The notes under the pieces: model-generated
Seen by the model: the letters and a program-made list of their open reading frames with translations, nothing else
Database searches by the model: none
Told to the model about the DNA's origin: nothing
Translations under genes and position numbers: made by a program
Part shown: one piece after another, positions 42,674 through 51,311 of the stretch
How positions within the stretch are numbered: position 1 is the first letter of the stretch
Layout: each line of letters starts with the position of its first letter
From: JAUIAI01 sp041396585
Lineage (GTDB): Bacteria; Pseudomonadota; Gammaproteobacteria; Burkholderiales; Burkholderiaceae_E
Assembly: GCA_041396585.1 (NCBI GenBank)
Contig: JAWKYG010000012.1
Location: 116,085 to 180,084 of the forward strand
Reading direction: 5' to 3'
DNA length: 64,000 nt

Positions 42674-44206
42674 TCAGCGCGCCCGCCCGAGGGCTGCCAG
42701 CAGGCGCTGGTCGCGCGCATAGATGTCGTCGTGAAAATGGATCGCACCGTCGATCCGCGCGCCATCCGGCTCGGCCGTGAAATACAGGATATGAACCGGC
42801 ACCGGTTGCGCGAGCGTTACGCGCGCGGTGCGCCCGCTGGCCATCAGCGACTGCACGCGCGCACGGCTCCAGCCCGGCGTGGTCTCGAGCAGCCAGGCGC
42901 TCAGGCCGGCGATGTCATCGGTGCGTACGCAGCCCGATGAAAATCCGCGTTCGGGTTCGAGAAACAGTTCGGGCGCCGAGGTATCGTGCAGGTAGACATC
43001 ATGTCGGTTCGGAAACATGATCTTTGCGCGCCCGAGCGCGTTGTTCGGGCCGGGCGCCTGGCGCAAGCGGTACGGAAACGGATTGGCCGGCACCTGCCGC
43101 CAGTCGATCGATGCCAGATCGACGACCCGGCCCTGACGGTCGAGCACCTGAAAGCCGAATTCCCTGGCGGCACCCGGGTAGGCACGGAAGACCGGCAACT
43201 CGTCGCGCACCGCGATGCTGTGCGGCGTCTCCCACCACGGATTGAGCACGATATAGCGAATCATGTCGGAGAACACCGGTGTGCGTGTCACCGTGTCGCC
43301 GACGATCGCGCGGTGGCGCTGGAGCACGCGTGCATTCTCGACGCGGTCGACCCGGTAAGCCGCCAGGTTCACGCGCACATGGCGCGCGCCCAGCTGATCG
43401 GGCAGCCAGCGCCACCGCTCCAGATTGACCCTCAGCCTGGCGATCTGGGTCGCCCTGCCGGGGGTCACGCGGCTGATCGGTGCGCGACTGGCGGGCAGGG
43501 GGGCGGCCGATGCGTCGCGGTCGCGAAACAGGCGTACCAGAAAGGGTTCCTCATCGAGCGGGCGGCTCGCCGGCAGCGCAACCGGCGTTGCCACGGAGCC
43601 TGCCGGATCTGCCAGCAGCTGGCTCAGTGCGCGGCTCAGGGCCCGGTATTCGGGATGGCTCGGCGCCAGCGCAAGCAGCGCCTGCCCGGCATCGCCATCG
43701 GTGAGCGCGCGCTCGAGCAGATGCGGCAGATCGGCGGCCCGTGCGCTTGCGCTCCAGTCTGAATCGAACTGGCGCGGATCCAGCCTGCCATGCAGCAGAT
43801 CCGTCGCTGCGGAGAACCAGGCTTCGGTGGCCAGGCGATCGCGAAGCCGGTAGTCGCCACGGTGCCGCGCCAGCGCATCGCGGTGATAGTGCTGCGGCCA
43901 CAGACCGTGCCCGGGCAGGCGATCGAGTGCGGACAGCAGCGCATCGAATTGTTCATCGCGACGCCAGGCCAGGGCATCGCCGCGCAGCCGCGCGAAAGAG
44001 GCCATCAATGCGGGCAGCGCGGGCCGCTCGGATGTCCGGCCAGCCGCCGGCCGGCCAGGCGATGGCTGCGCGGCCGCCGGCCATGCCCAGGGCGAGGGGA
44101 TCATCATTGCGCACCAGAGGGCCAGGCCCGCGATGCGGATGCCCATCCGCCGCGCGCCGGTGGCTGGCGCTCGGCGCCGAAGGCCGGCGCGGTCGTGGGG
44201 GCGCAT
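42674..44206 (-). CDS. L,D-transpeptidase, YcbB-like (copy 1)
   Basis: About 510 residues. A hydrophobic export signal (MGIRIAGLALWCAMMIPSPW) leads into a periplasmic protein. The N-terminal scaffold region (ALMASFARLRGDALAWRRDE, then LPGHGLWPQHYH) resembles the YcbB/LdtD group, followed by the YkuD catalytic domain with IVLNPWWETPHSIAVRDELP, YLHDTSAPELF and the catalytic SSGCVRTDD near residue 420. It makes 3-3 cross-links in peptidoglycan or attaches proteins. The start is uncertain: ATG 44206 is used; ATG 44146 gives the signal directly. It is a tandem paralog of the gene at 44392, same strand, and both end in VHILYFTA and a DQ/DG-P/R-LLAALNR-like tail. Confidence 0.85.
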   Translation of the reverse strand: MRPHDRAGLRRRAPATGARRMGIRIAGLALWCAMMIPSPWAWPAAAQPSPGRPAAGRTSERPALPALMASFARLRGDALAWRRDEQFDALLSALDRLPGHGLWPQHYHRDALARHRGDYRLRDRLATEAWFSAATDLLHGRLDPRQFDSDWSASARAADLPHLLERALTDGDAGQALLALAPSHPEYRALSRALSQLLADPAGSVATPVALPASRPLDEEPFLVRLFRDRDASAAPLPASRAPISRVTPGRATQIARLRVNLERWRWLPDQLGARHVRVNLAAYRVDRVENARVLQRHRAIVGDTVTRTPVFSDMIRYIVLNPWWETPHSIAVRDELPVFRAYPGAAREFGFQVLDRQGRVVDLASIDWRQVPANPFPYRLRQAPGPNNALGRAKIMFPNRHDVYLHDTSAPELFLEPERGFSSGCVRTDDIAGLSAWLLETTPGWSRARVQSLMASGRTARVTLAQPVPVHILYFTAEPDGARIDGAIHFHDDIYARDQRLLAALGRAR

Positions 44207-44391
44207 GACGCGGCTGTGTCGGTGTCCTGGGTTGCGTGCCGTCATCTGATCAAGGTGGGAAGCCTGCGGCTTGTCGAAGTGCCTCATGGGCCCGTGAGGC
44301 TTTCCAGCAGGCCGCCAACGGGACTGGTGCCATCCGTTGCGATATCCGCGCATCACGGGTGTGGTGTCGGACGCCGGACGCGGGCGGCCGA

Positions 44392-45789
44392 TCAGCGTTG
44401 ATGCGGGTCGCGGTTCAGCGCGGCCAGCAGCGGGCCGTCGCGCTGATAGACATCGGCCAGATACTGCGCCTGACCCGACTCGGCGATTGCCGTGAAATAG
44501 AGGATGTGCACCGGCACCGGCTGCGCCAGCGCGATGTGGGTCTCGCGTCCGCCGTCGATGGTCTCGCGCACCCGCTGCGGCGTCCATTGCGGATCGTCCA
44601 CCAGCAGCCAGTCGATCAGCGAGATCACATCCTGTGTGCGTACGCACCCTGATGAAAAGGTGCGCCGCTGTTCGGCGAAGAGCTCCGGCCTGGGGGTGTC
44701 GTGCAGATACACATTGTGCGGATTCGGGAACATGACCTTCGCCCTGCCAAGCGCGTTGTGCGGGCCGGGCGCCTGGCGCAGCCGATAGGGGAACGGATTG
44801 GCGGGCACCAGGCGCCAGTCGATGCCGTCGGGATCGACGGTCCTTCCTTCACGGTCGAGCACCTGGAAGCCGAGGCGGCGCACGGCGCCGGGGTCGCGCT
44901 GGAACATCGGCAGTTCGTCTTTCACCGCGATGCTCATCGGGGTCTCCCACCACGGATTCAGTACCACATAGCGAACCAGATTCGAGAACACCGGCGTCTT
45001 GCGATAGGTGCGGCCGACGATCGCCCGATGCCTGGCCACGAGTTGGCCGGCCTCGAAGCGCTCCACCCGGTAGCCGGCGATGTTCACGCGGAGATGGCGA
45101 TGCCCGAGATCGGCGGGCAGCCAGCGCCAGCGCTCCAGATTGGCCCGCAGGCGCTCGATGCGATCGGCGCGCGCCAGCGGGGTCTCGTCACCGGCCGCTC
45201 GGCTCGGTGTCGGGATACGGGTCGGATCATCGATGGTGAACAACAGCCGGGTCAGCTCCTGCTGCAGGACCCGGTATTCGGGATGCGATGGCGCCAGTGC
45301 GAGCAGCTCTTGCGCCACCCGGTTGCGTTCCAGCGCGGTTCTCAAGGCGGCGATCAGATCGGCGTGGCGCGCACGCGCAGTCCAGTCGGGCTCGATGCGC
45401 AGCGGATCGACCTTGCCCAGCAGCAGATGCAGCGCGGCCGACAGCCAGGCATCCGTGGCCAGGCGATCACGTGCGATCGGATTGCCCGCCAGCCGGCGCA
45501 GACTGGCCAGATGATAGTGATCCGGGTCGAGCCCGTGCGTTTCGAGTGCCTGCAGCGCATCGAGCAGATCGCGATAGCGCTGCTCATCGAACCAGACCAG
45601 CGCATGCGGGCTGCTGTCATAGAAGGCCGCCACCAGGGCCGGCAGGGCGGCGCGGTCGTTCGGCGGGCTCTGCGCCGGGGGGTCGTCGACGAGGCTCTGA
45701 GCCGCCCGGGCCGAGGGCAAGAGCAGCGCGGCCACGATCAGGATCGCGGCGATCGATCGGGTCGGGCGGCTCAGGCAGGCAGATGACAC
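44392..45789 (-). CDS. L,D-transpeptidase, YcbB-like (copy 2)
   Basis: About 465 residues, closely related to the neighbour at 42674. Signal peptide PTRSIAAILIVAALLLPSARA near the start. The catalytic YkuD domain has YVVLNPWWETPMSIAVKDEL, YLHDTPRPELF with the catalytic-site His, and SSGCVRTQD with the nucleophile Cys. The scaffold block ALVWFDEQRYRDLLDALQA is a peptidoglycan-enzyme feature also found in YcbB. No ATG fits well just before the signal; GTG 45789 is proposed, but an upstream ATG at 45930 would also keep frame. The two genes probably arose by tandem duplication and are transcribed together, this one first. Confidence 0.83.
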   Translation of the reverse strand: MSSACLSRPTRSIAAILIVAALLLPSARAAQSLVDDPPAQSPPNDRAALPALVAAFYDSSPHALVWFDEQRYRDLLDALQALETHGLDPDHYHLASLRRLAGNPIARDRLATDAWLSAALHLLLGKVDPLRIEPDWTARARHADLIAALRTALERNRVAQELLALAPSHPEYRVLQQELTRLLFTIDDPTRIPTPSRAAGDETPLARADRIERLRANLERWRWLPADLGHRHLRVNIAGYRVERFEAGQLVARHRAIVGRTYRKTPVFSNLVRYVVLNPWWETPMSIAVKDELPMFQRDPGAVRRLGFQVLDREGRTVDPDGIDWRLVPANPFPYRLRQAPGPHNALGRAKVMFPNPHNVYLHDTPRPELFAEQRRTFSSGCVRTQDVISLIDWLLVDDPQWTPQRVRETIDGGRETHIALAQPVPVHILYFTAIAESGQAQYLADVYQRDGPLLAALNRDPHQR

Positions 45790-46037
45790 GGGCAGGAACG
45801 ATTCGAGGCAGATAGGGCCGATGGGAGACTGTGCCGCCACGGCGGCTCTGTCGTAGCAGGATACCTGTGGGCGCAGCTTCGCCTGTGAATCCGATGGCCC
45901 GGGCGGCTGCCGGCAGACGATATCCGCGCGCATGGCGCCGGCATCCGGTGGCGGTTTCATCGACCGGGCCGGTGTGGCATAGTGGCCGACCAGAGTGCCG
46001 CGCGCCCGGTGCGGCCCTGCCTCTGCCTGGACTGCCG

Positions 46038-48092
46038 ATGACCGCCTCCGCCGAAACCGCGACCGCCACCGATCTCCTGCCCTCGGTCTGCCCGCTGGAT
46101 TGCCCCGACACCTGCAGCCTGGAGGTCGGTGTCCGGGATGGCCGAATCGTGCAGGTGCGCGGTTCGACGGCCAACAATTACACCGCCGGCGCAATCTGCA
46201 ACAAGGTGGCTCACTACTACCCGGAATTCGTGCATGGCGCGGCCCGCCTGACGCGCCCGCTCGTGCGCACCGGCCCGCGCGGCGGCGATGCGTTCACTGC
46301 GGTCTCCTGGGCCGAGGCGATCGAGCGCATCCACGCCGGGCTGAGCGCGGCGATCGACCGGCACGGGCCGCAGTCGGTCCTGCCCCTGAACTATGCGGGC
46401 CCGCACGGTCAGCTCGCCGGTGGCTCGATGGATCGGCGCTTTTTTCACCGGCTCGGCGCGAGTCTGCTCGATCGGGGCCCGCTGTGCGGGCTGGTGCGCG
46501 GCACCGCCTACACGAGCCTGTTCGGCAATGCGCCGGGCATGGCGCCCGAGGCGGCGGCCGATGCCGATCTGATCGTGGTCTGGGGCAACAATGTCACGGT
46601 CTCGAACATGCATCTGGCGCGGGTCATCAAACAGGCGCGCGAGCAGGGTGCGCGCCTGGTGGTGATCGATCCCAAGCGAACCCGCATCGCGGAGATGGCC
46701 GATCTGTTCGTGCAGCCGCGCCCTGGCACCGATGTCGTGCTCGCCTTCGCGCTCGCCGCGGAGCTGGAGCGGTGCGGCGCGTTCGATCAGGACTTCATCG
46801 CCCGCTGGGTGAATGATGTCGATGCCTATATGGCGCAGGCGCGGCAGTGGTCGGTGTCTGCGGCCTGTGATGAATGCGGGATCGGGCGCGATGCATTCGA
46901 TGCATTGGTGCAGGCCTATGCAACTGCCAGGCGTTTGTCGCTGTCGTGCGGCAATGGCATCGAGCGCGGCCGCAACGGCGGCTCGGCCCTGCGCGCCATC
47001 ATGTCGCTGAATGTCCTGCTGGGCCAGCTGGGCCGGCCCGGTGCCGGTGTGTTTGCCAAACCGGGGCTGGCGGCACCGCTCACCTCCGCGCGCCTGCAGC
47101 GGCCGGATCTCGTGCCCGCGGGAACCCGCACCATCAACATCGTCGATGTCGGCCGGTTGCTGCTGGATCCCGAACTCGATCCGCCGATCGCGGCGCTGTT
47201 CATCTACAACCACAATCCGGTGTGCACACATCCCGATCAGAACCGGATGATCCGCGGCTTGTCGCGCGAGGATCTGTTCATCGTCGGTGCCGATGTGGTC
47301 ATGACGGACAGCATGCGTTTCGCCGATGTCATCCTGCCGGCGTGCTCGCACTTCGAGCATGACGATGTCTACGGCGCCTACGGGCAGAACTATCTGCAGC
47401 GCGCGCAGCCGGTGATCCCGCCGGTGGGCGAGGCCCTGCCGAACACCGAAATCTTCCGGCGTCTGGCCGCGCGTTTCGGCTTTCATGAGCCGATCTTCGA
47501 GGCCAGCGATACCGAGCTGATGGACGATGCGGTCGATGATGCCGATCCGCGCCTGGGTGGCGCGCGCGGCAGCTCGCTGCCGCCCTCGCTGGAGATGCGG
47601 GCACCCGATGGCCGGGTGCTGCGCATGTGCGACAACGTGACCCCGGCCACGGCGTCGGGTCGGATCGAACTGCGCGCCCAGGCGCTGGAGAGCGCCTGGG
47701 GCTACGGCCTGCCGCGCTATGAGCCGACGCACGGGGATGCCCCGTTGATGCTGATCAGCCCGTCGTCGTCACGGCGCACCAATGCCACCTTTGGATCCCA
47801 TCCGGCCTCGGCCGGGCTCGAGCGGCTCGAGATCCATCCTGACGATGCGCGTGCGCGCGGCATCGCCGATGGCGCCATCGTGCGGGTCTTCAATGCGCTG
47901 GGCGAGGTGCATCTGAAGGCCCGGGTCACCGACGCCGTGCGCGCGGGTGTGCTCTACTCGCCCAAGGGCTGCTGGCTGGCCTCGAGTCCCACCGGGCAGA
48001 CGGTGAATGCGCTGCTGGATGCCGACCGTCGCACCGACATCTGTTCGGGAGCCTGCTACAACGACACCTTCGTCGAGGTCGCCGCGCTCTGA
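46038..48092 (+). CDS. Molybdopterin-dependent oxidoreductase (DMSO reductase superfamily)
   Basis: A 684-residue protein with an N-terminal [4Fe-4S] site: Cys at 18, 22, 26 and 54 (CPLDCPDTC and ICNK). Molybdopterin guanine dinucleotide binding regions follow (IVVWGNNVTVSNMHLARVIK near 180, VVIDPKRTRIAEMAD near 207, SCGNGIERGRNGG near 303). A Cys in GPLCGLVRG near 155 is a candidate molybdenum ligand. The C-terminal MopB domain carries LEIHPDDARARGIADGAIVRVFN. No twin-arginine signal is seen, so it acts in the cytoplasm. No partner Fe-S or membrane subunit is nearby, which suggests a stand-alone enzyme like several uncharacterised ones. It is divergent from the L,D-transpeptidase. Start chosen at ATG 46038; upstream sequence is not conserved. 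Confidence 0.87.
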   Translation: MTASAETATATDLLPSVCPLDCPDTCSLEVGVRDGRIVQVRGSTANNYTAGAICNKVAHYYPEFVHGAARLTRPLVRTGPRGGDAFTAVSWAEAIERIHAGLSAAIDRHGPQSVLPLNYAGPHGQLAGGSMDRRFFHRLGASLLDRGPLCGLVRGTAYTSLFGNAPGMAPEAAADADLIVVWGNNVTVSNMHLARVIKQAREQGARLVVIDPKRTRIAEMADLFVQPRPGTDVVLAFALAAELERCGAFDQDFIARWVNDVDAYMAQARQWSVSAACDECGIGRDAFDALVQAYATARRLSLSCGNGIERGRNGGSALRAIMSLNVLLGQLGRPGAGVFAKPGLAAPLTSARLQRPDLVPAGTRTINIVDVGRLLLDPELDPPIAALFIYNHNPVCTHPDQNRMIRGLSREDLFIVGADVVMTDSMRFADVILPACSHFEHDDVYGAYGQNYLQRAQPVIPPVGEALPNTEIFRRLAARFGFHEPIFEASDTELMDDAVDDADPRLGGARGSSLPPSLEMRAPDGRVLRMCDNVTPATASGRIELRAQALESAWGYGLPRYEPTHGDAPLMLISPSSSRRTNATFGSHPASAGLERLEIHPDDARARGIADGAIVRVFNALGEVHLKARVTDAVRAGVLYSPKGCWLASSPTGQTVNALLDADRRTDICSGACYNDTFVEVAAL

Positions 48093-48168
48093 GCGCCCGG
48101 CGCGCGCATCGCCGGCCCCGCCCGGCGTTGGCCGGCGCAGGCCGATTCGCGCGGGATCCGCGTCGATC

Positions 48169-48312
48169 GGCATCCGGGCAGGCATCCGGGCAGGCATCCG
48201 GGCAGGCTTCCGAGCAGGCTTCCGAGCAGGCTTCCGAGCAGGCATCCGAGCAGGCATCCGAGCAGGCATCCGAGCAGCCATCCGGGCAGGCATCCGAGCA
48301 GGCTTCCGCGCC
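48169..48312. repeat. Minisatellite: 12 tandem copies of a 12-bp unit
   Basis: Twelve head-to-tail units of GGCATCCGGGCA and variants (GGCTTCCGAGCA, GGCATCCGAGCA, GCCATCCGGGCA) run without interruption. The variants come in blocks of three (3 x CATCCGGG, 3 x CTTCCGAG, 3 x CATCCGAG), which suggests growth by duplication of larger units. The 360 bp gap between the oxidoreductase and the binding-protein gene holds this array and otherwise nothing I can call. All frames stay open through it, as 12 is a multiple of three, but no plausible start precedes it. Confidence 0.95.
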
Positions 48313-48452
48313 ATCCGGCGCCTGCTACGATCGCGGGCAGTCCGGCATCAGCGCCGGACGGCCGCCGTCGCCCGGCGCCGCCTGCCTGCCCGGCATGGCG
48401 CGATCATGGGGTGGCCGGGCGGCGTGTCGCGTTGATTATCCGGAGACAATCC

Positions 48453-49484
48453 ATGTCCAAGTTGCTTTCGCCGCTGCGCCGGCATGTCACCCTGAGCCTG
48501 TTTCTGAGCGCCTCGCTGGCGCTTCTGGGCGCCAGATCCGTTGCGGCCGAACCGATCAAGGTCGGCATCCTCGCGTTTACCTCGCATTCGCCGAGCATGA
48601 TCGCCAGGCACAAGGGCTTTTTCGATGCCGCCGATCTGCAGGTCGAGTTCGTCAAGTTCCAGGCCGCGCAGCCGATGGCCGTGGCCATCGCCTCGGGCGA
48701 CATCGATTTCGGCGTGACCGCGATCTCCGGCGGGCTGATCAATCTGGCCGCCAAGGGGGCGGTCAAGGTGATCGGCGGGGCGCTGCAGGAGTCCGATGAT
48801 GTGGTGGGTCAGAAGATCCTGGTCTCGAAGGCGGCCTACGAGAAGGGCATGACCACGCCGGCGAAACTGGCCGGCGCCCGCTATGCGGTGACCACGGCCG
48901 GCTCATCATTCCACTACATGGCGCACAAGATCGCCGACGGCGCCGGCTTCGAGCGTTCATCGCTGCAGATCACCCCGCTGCAGAAGGTGCCGGCCGTGAT
49001 CGCGGCCCTGAAGACCGGCCAGGTCGATGCCTGGAGCATCGTGCCGAACATCGCGGCTGCCATCGGCAAGGGCGGCGACGTTGTCGAGATCGGCAAGGTG
49101 GCGGACTACGTGAAGGACTATCAGGTCACCACGGTGTTCACCTCGAGCAAACATGCCGCCGAGCATGGCGCGCTGGTGCGCCGTTTCCTGAAGGCTTTCT
49201 CGCAGGGCGTCGATGTCTACAACGCGGCCTTCGTGGACAAGACCCTGGATCAGGCGGCCACGGATGAAGTCGTCGGCATCGTGCACCAGTATGTCTACAG
49301 TGACCAGCCGCTCGACAAGGCCGCACCGCGGATCAAGGCCGGTGCCATGCGGATCAGCCCGAATGCCCGCTTGAACCTGGGCAGCGTGGCCGATCAGCTC
49401 GAGTGGTTCAAATCGGAGAAACTGGTTCCCGAGACCGTGAAGATCGACGATATCGTCGATCCGCGATACGTCGAGACCTACTGA
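48453..49484 (+). CDS. ABC transporter substrate-binding protein (NitT/TauT type)
   Basis: A 343-residue periplasmic binding protein with a signal peptide (MSKLLSPLRRHVTLSLFLSA, cleavage near VAA, residue 32). Mature blocks typical of the NMT1/THI5/SsuA fold are IKVGILAFTSHSPSMIARHKGFF, VAIASGDIDFGVTAISGGLI and KTGQVDAWSIVPNIAAAI. The ligand class includes nitrate, sulfonates, thiamine precursors and aromatic carboxylates; the sequence does not tell which. GGAGACA precedes ATG 48453. It is the first of three importer genes, 17 bp before the ATPase. Confidence 0.88.
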   Translation: MSKLLSPLRRHVTLSLFLSASLALLGARSVAAEPIKVGILAFTSHSPSMIARHKGFFDAADLQVEFVKFQAAQPMAVAIASGDIDFGVTAISGGLINLAAKGAVKVIGGALQESDDVVGQKILVSKAAYEKGMTTPAKLAGARYAVTTAGSSFHYMAHKIADGAGFERSSLQITPLQKVPAVIAALKTGQVDAWSIVPNIAAAIGKGGDVVEIGKVADYVKDYQVTTVFTSSKHAAEHGALVRRFLKAFSQGVDVYNAAFVDKTLDQAATDEVVGIVHQYVYSDQPLDKAAPRIKAGAMRISPNARLNLGSVADQLEWFKSEKLVPETVKIDDIVDPRYVETY

Positions 49485-49501
49485 GCACCCGGCCCGCGCG
49501 C

Positions 49502-50272
49502 ATGCGCCTGACACTCGAAGACATCAGTCATCACTACGGCGCGCTCGAGGTGCTACGTGATGTGGCGTTCACGATCGACCCCGGGCGCATCGTCTGCCTG
49601 ATCGGCCCCTCCGGTTGCGGCAAGTCCACCCTGCTGCGGTTTCTGGGCGGGCTCGAGCGGCCCGACCGGGGGCGGGTGATGATCGCGGGCGAGCCGCCGG
49701 CCGATACGCTGAATGCGCTCACCTATGTGTTCCAGGACTTCGCGCTGCTGCCGTGGCGCACGGTGCGCGGCAACATCGAACTGGTGCTGGAGCCCCATCG
49801 TCTGTCGCGCGCGGCGCGCGATGCGCGCATCGCCGAGGTGCTCGCACGCACCGGGCTGACCGGCTTCGAGTCGGCCTTTCCGCGCCAGCTCTCGGGCGGC
49901 ATGCGCCAGCGGGTCGCGATCGCACGTGCGCTGAGCGTGCGCCCGGCCGTGTTGCTGATGGACGAGCCGCTGTCCGCGCTCGACAGCCAGACGCGCGAGT
50001 TGTTGCTCGATGATCTGATATCGCTGTGGTCGCGCGAACCGTTCGCGGCCTGCTATGTCACGCACAATCTGCACGAGGCGGTGCGCATCGGTCATCGGGT
50101 AATCGTGTTGTCGCGTCGCCCGGGCCAGGTGCGCGAGATCATCGACATCGATATCCCCCTGCAAGAGCGCCAGCATGCGGCCGATGCGCTCGCGCAAATC
50201 CATGACCGGCTCTGGCGGCTGCTGCGTGATGATGCCGTGGCCGCTGAGCGCGAGCTGGCCGGCGGAGCCTGA
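49502..50272 (+). CDS. ABC transporter ATP-binding protein (NitT/TauT type)
   Basis: A 256-residue ATPase. Walker A GPSGCGKST at about residues 37-45; Q-loop in YVFQDFALLPWRTV; signature LSGGMRQR; Walker B VLLMDEPLSALD; switch His in VTHNLHEA. The FALLPWRTV form after the Q-loop is characteristic of TauB/SsuB/NrtD-like ATPases. ATG 49502 starts 17 bp after the binding-protein stop, and the permease starts 2 bp after its own stop, so all three are one operon. Confidence 0.93.
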   Translation: MRLTLEDISHHYGALEVLRDVAFTIDPGRIVCLIGPSGCGKSTLLRFLGGLERPDRGRVMIAGEPPADTLNALTYVFQDFALLPWRTVRGNIELVLEPHRLSRAARDARIAEVLARTGLTGFESAFPRQLSGGMRQRVAIARALSVRPAVLLMDEPLSALDSQTRELLLDDLISLWSREPFAACYVTHNLHEAVRIGHRVIVLSRRPGQVREIIDIDIPLQERQHAADALAQIHDRLWRLLRDDAVAAERELAGGA

Positions 50273-50274
50273 CC

Positions 50275-51192
50275 ATGACGAGCGGCGCGCGCGGCGCGAA
50301 TGACGTCACGGTCTTGCAGCCAGCCGCCGGCGACGATGGCGGCGACGGCCGTGGTGGTGGCCGTGGTGGTGGTGGCGACGACGACGGCCACCTTCGCGAC
50401 ACGGGCAGTGCACGCCCGGTGCCGTTTCGTGGGCGCGGATTCCGGCCGCGATCGCGCCCCTGGGTGGCGCCCGCCCTGTTCGCAGGGGTGATCCTTCTCT
50501 GGGAGCTCGGCTCGCGAACCGGCTGGATCTCGCCGGTGGCGTTGCCGGCGCCGAGCGAGGTGTTCGCGGCGCTCGTCGATCTGGTGCGCACCGGCATGCT
50601 CTGGCAGCACCTGGGCGCAAGCCTGTCGCGCCTGCTGCTGGGCTGGACACTGGGTTCGCTGGCCGGCGTCGCGGTCGGCCTCGTGATCGCGCTCTACGCG
50701 ATGGCCCGCGCTGGGCTGGCGCCGCTGGTATCGGCCCTGTTCCCGATTCCGAAGATCGCGCTGCTGCCCTTGTTCGTGGTCTGGTTCGGCATCGGCGAGG
50801 GATCGAAGGTTGCCACGATCCTGTTCGGCACCTTCTTCCCGACCGTGATCGCCACCTACGGCGGCATCGATAACGTCGACCGCAATCTGATCCGCATGGG
50901 TCAGAGCTTCGGCCTGTCCAACGGGGCGATCGTGCGCCACATCCTGCTGCCCGGCGCATTGCCGGCCATGCTCTCGGGCGCGCGGATCTCGGCCTCGATC
51001 GCGATCATCCTGCTGGTGGCGGCCGAGATGATCGGCGCCGAACACGGCATCGGCGCCTATATCCTGATGGCCGGGGCGCTGTATGCCACCGATCAGTTGA
51101 TCGCCGGGGTGCTGCTGCTGTCGCTGCTCGGGCTGAGCGTGGCCTGGCTGATCGGCCGCGCCGAGCGTTTGCTGTTGCGCTGGCGCGCCTGA
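50275..51192 (+). CDS. ABC transporter permease (NitT/TauT type) with Gly/Asp-rich N-terminus
   Basis: A 305-residue inner-membrane permease with about six membrane segments. The EAA loop reads MGQSFGLSNGAIVRHILLPGALP near residue 205, and FPIPKIALLPLFVVWFGIG near 155 is the usual SsuC/TauC block. The first 60 residues are unusual: a run rich in Gly and Asp (GDDGGDGRGGGRGGGGDDDG, residues ~20-39) from low-complexity GGC/GAC codons, probably a disordered cytoplasmic tail or a mis-chosen start. No good internal Met precedes the first membrane segment, so ATG 50275 was kept. Confidence 0.9.
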   Translation: MTSGARGANDVTVLQPAAGDDGGDGRGGGRGGGGDDDGHLRDTGSARPVPFRGRGFRPRSRPWVAPALFAGVILLWELGSRTGWISPVALPAPSEVFAALVDLVRTGMLWQHLGASLSRLLLGWTLGSLAGVAVGLVIALYAMARAGLAPLVSALFPIPKIALLPLFVVWFGIGEGSKVATILFGTFFPTVIATYGGIDNVDRNLIRMGQSFGLSNGAIVRHILLPGALPAMLSGARISASIAIILLVAAEMIGAEHGIGAYILMAGALYATDQLIAGVLLLSLLGLSVAWLIGRAERLLLRWRA

Positions 51193-51311
51193 GCAGCCGG
51201 GGCGCTGCTGCCCGCGCCCGACCGCGCCCATCCGTCCGCGCGCCTCCCACCTCCGCCCTCCCATCCGCGCAAGGGAGCCTGCGCGCGCGGAGACATCGGG
51301 CAATCGGATGC

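Noticed and set aside
48169..48312. CRISPR-like regular repetition
   Set aside because: Units are contiguous 12-mers with no unique spacers, so it is a minisatellite.
48128..48799. Reading frame translating the 12-bp repeats as (S/G/E)QA units
   Set aside because: No ATG or ribosome site before it, and it runs out of frame into a real binding-protein gene. The period of 12 keeps any frame open by arithmetic.
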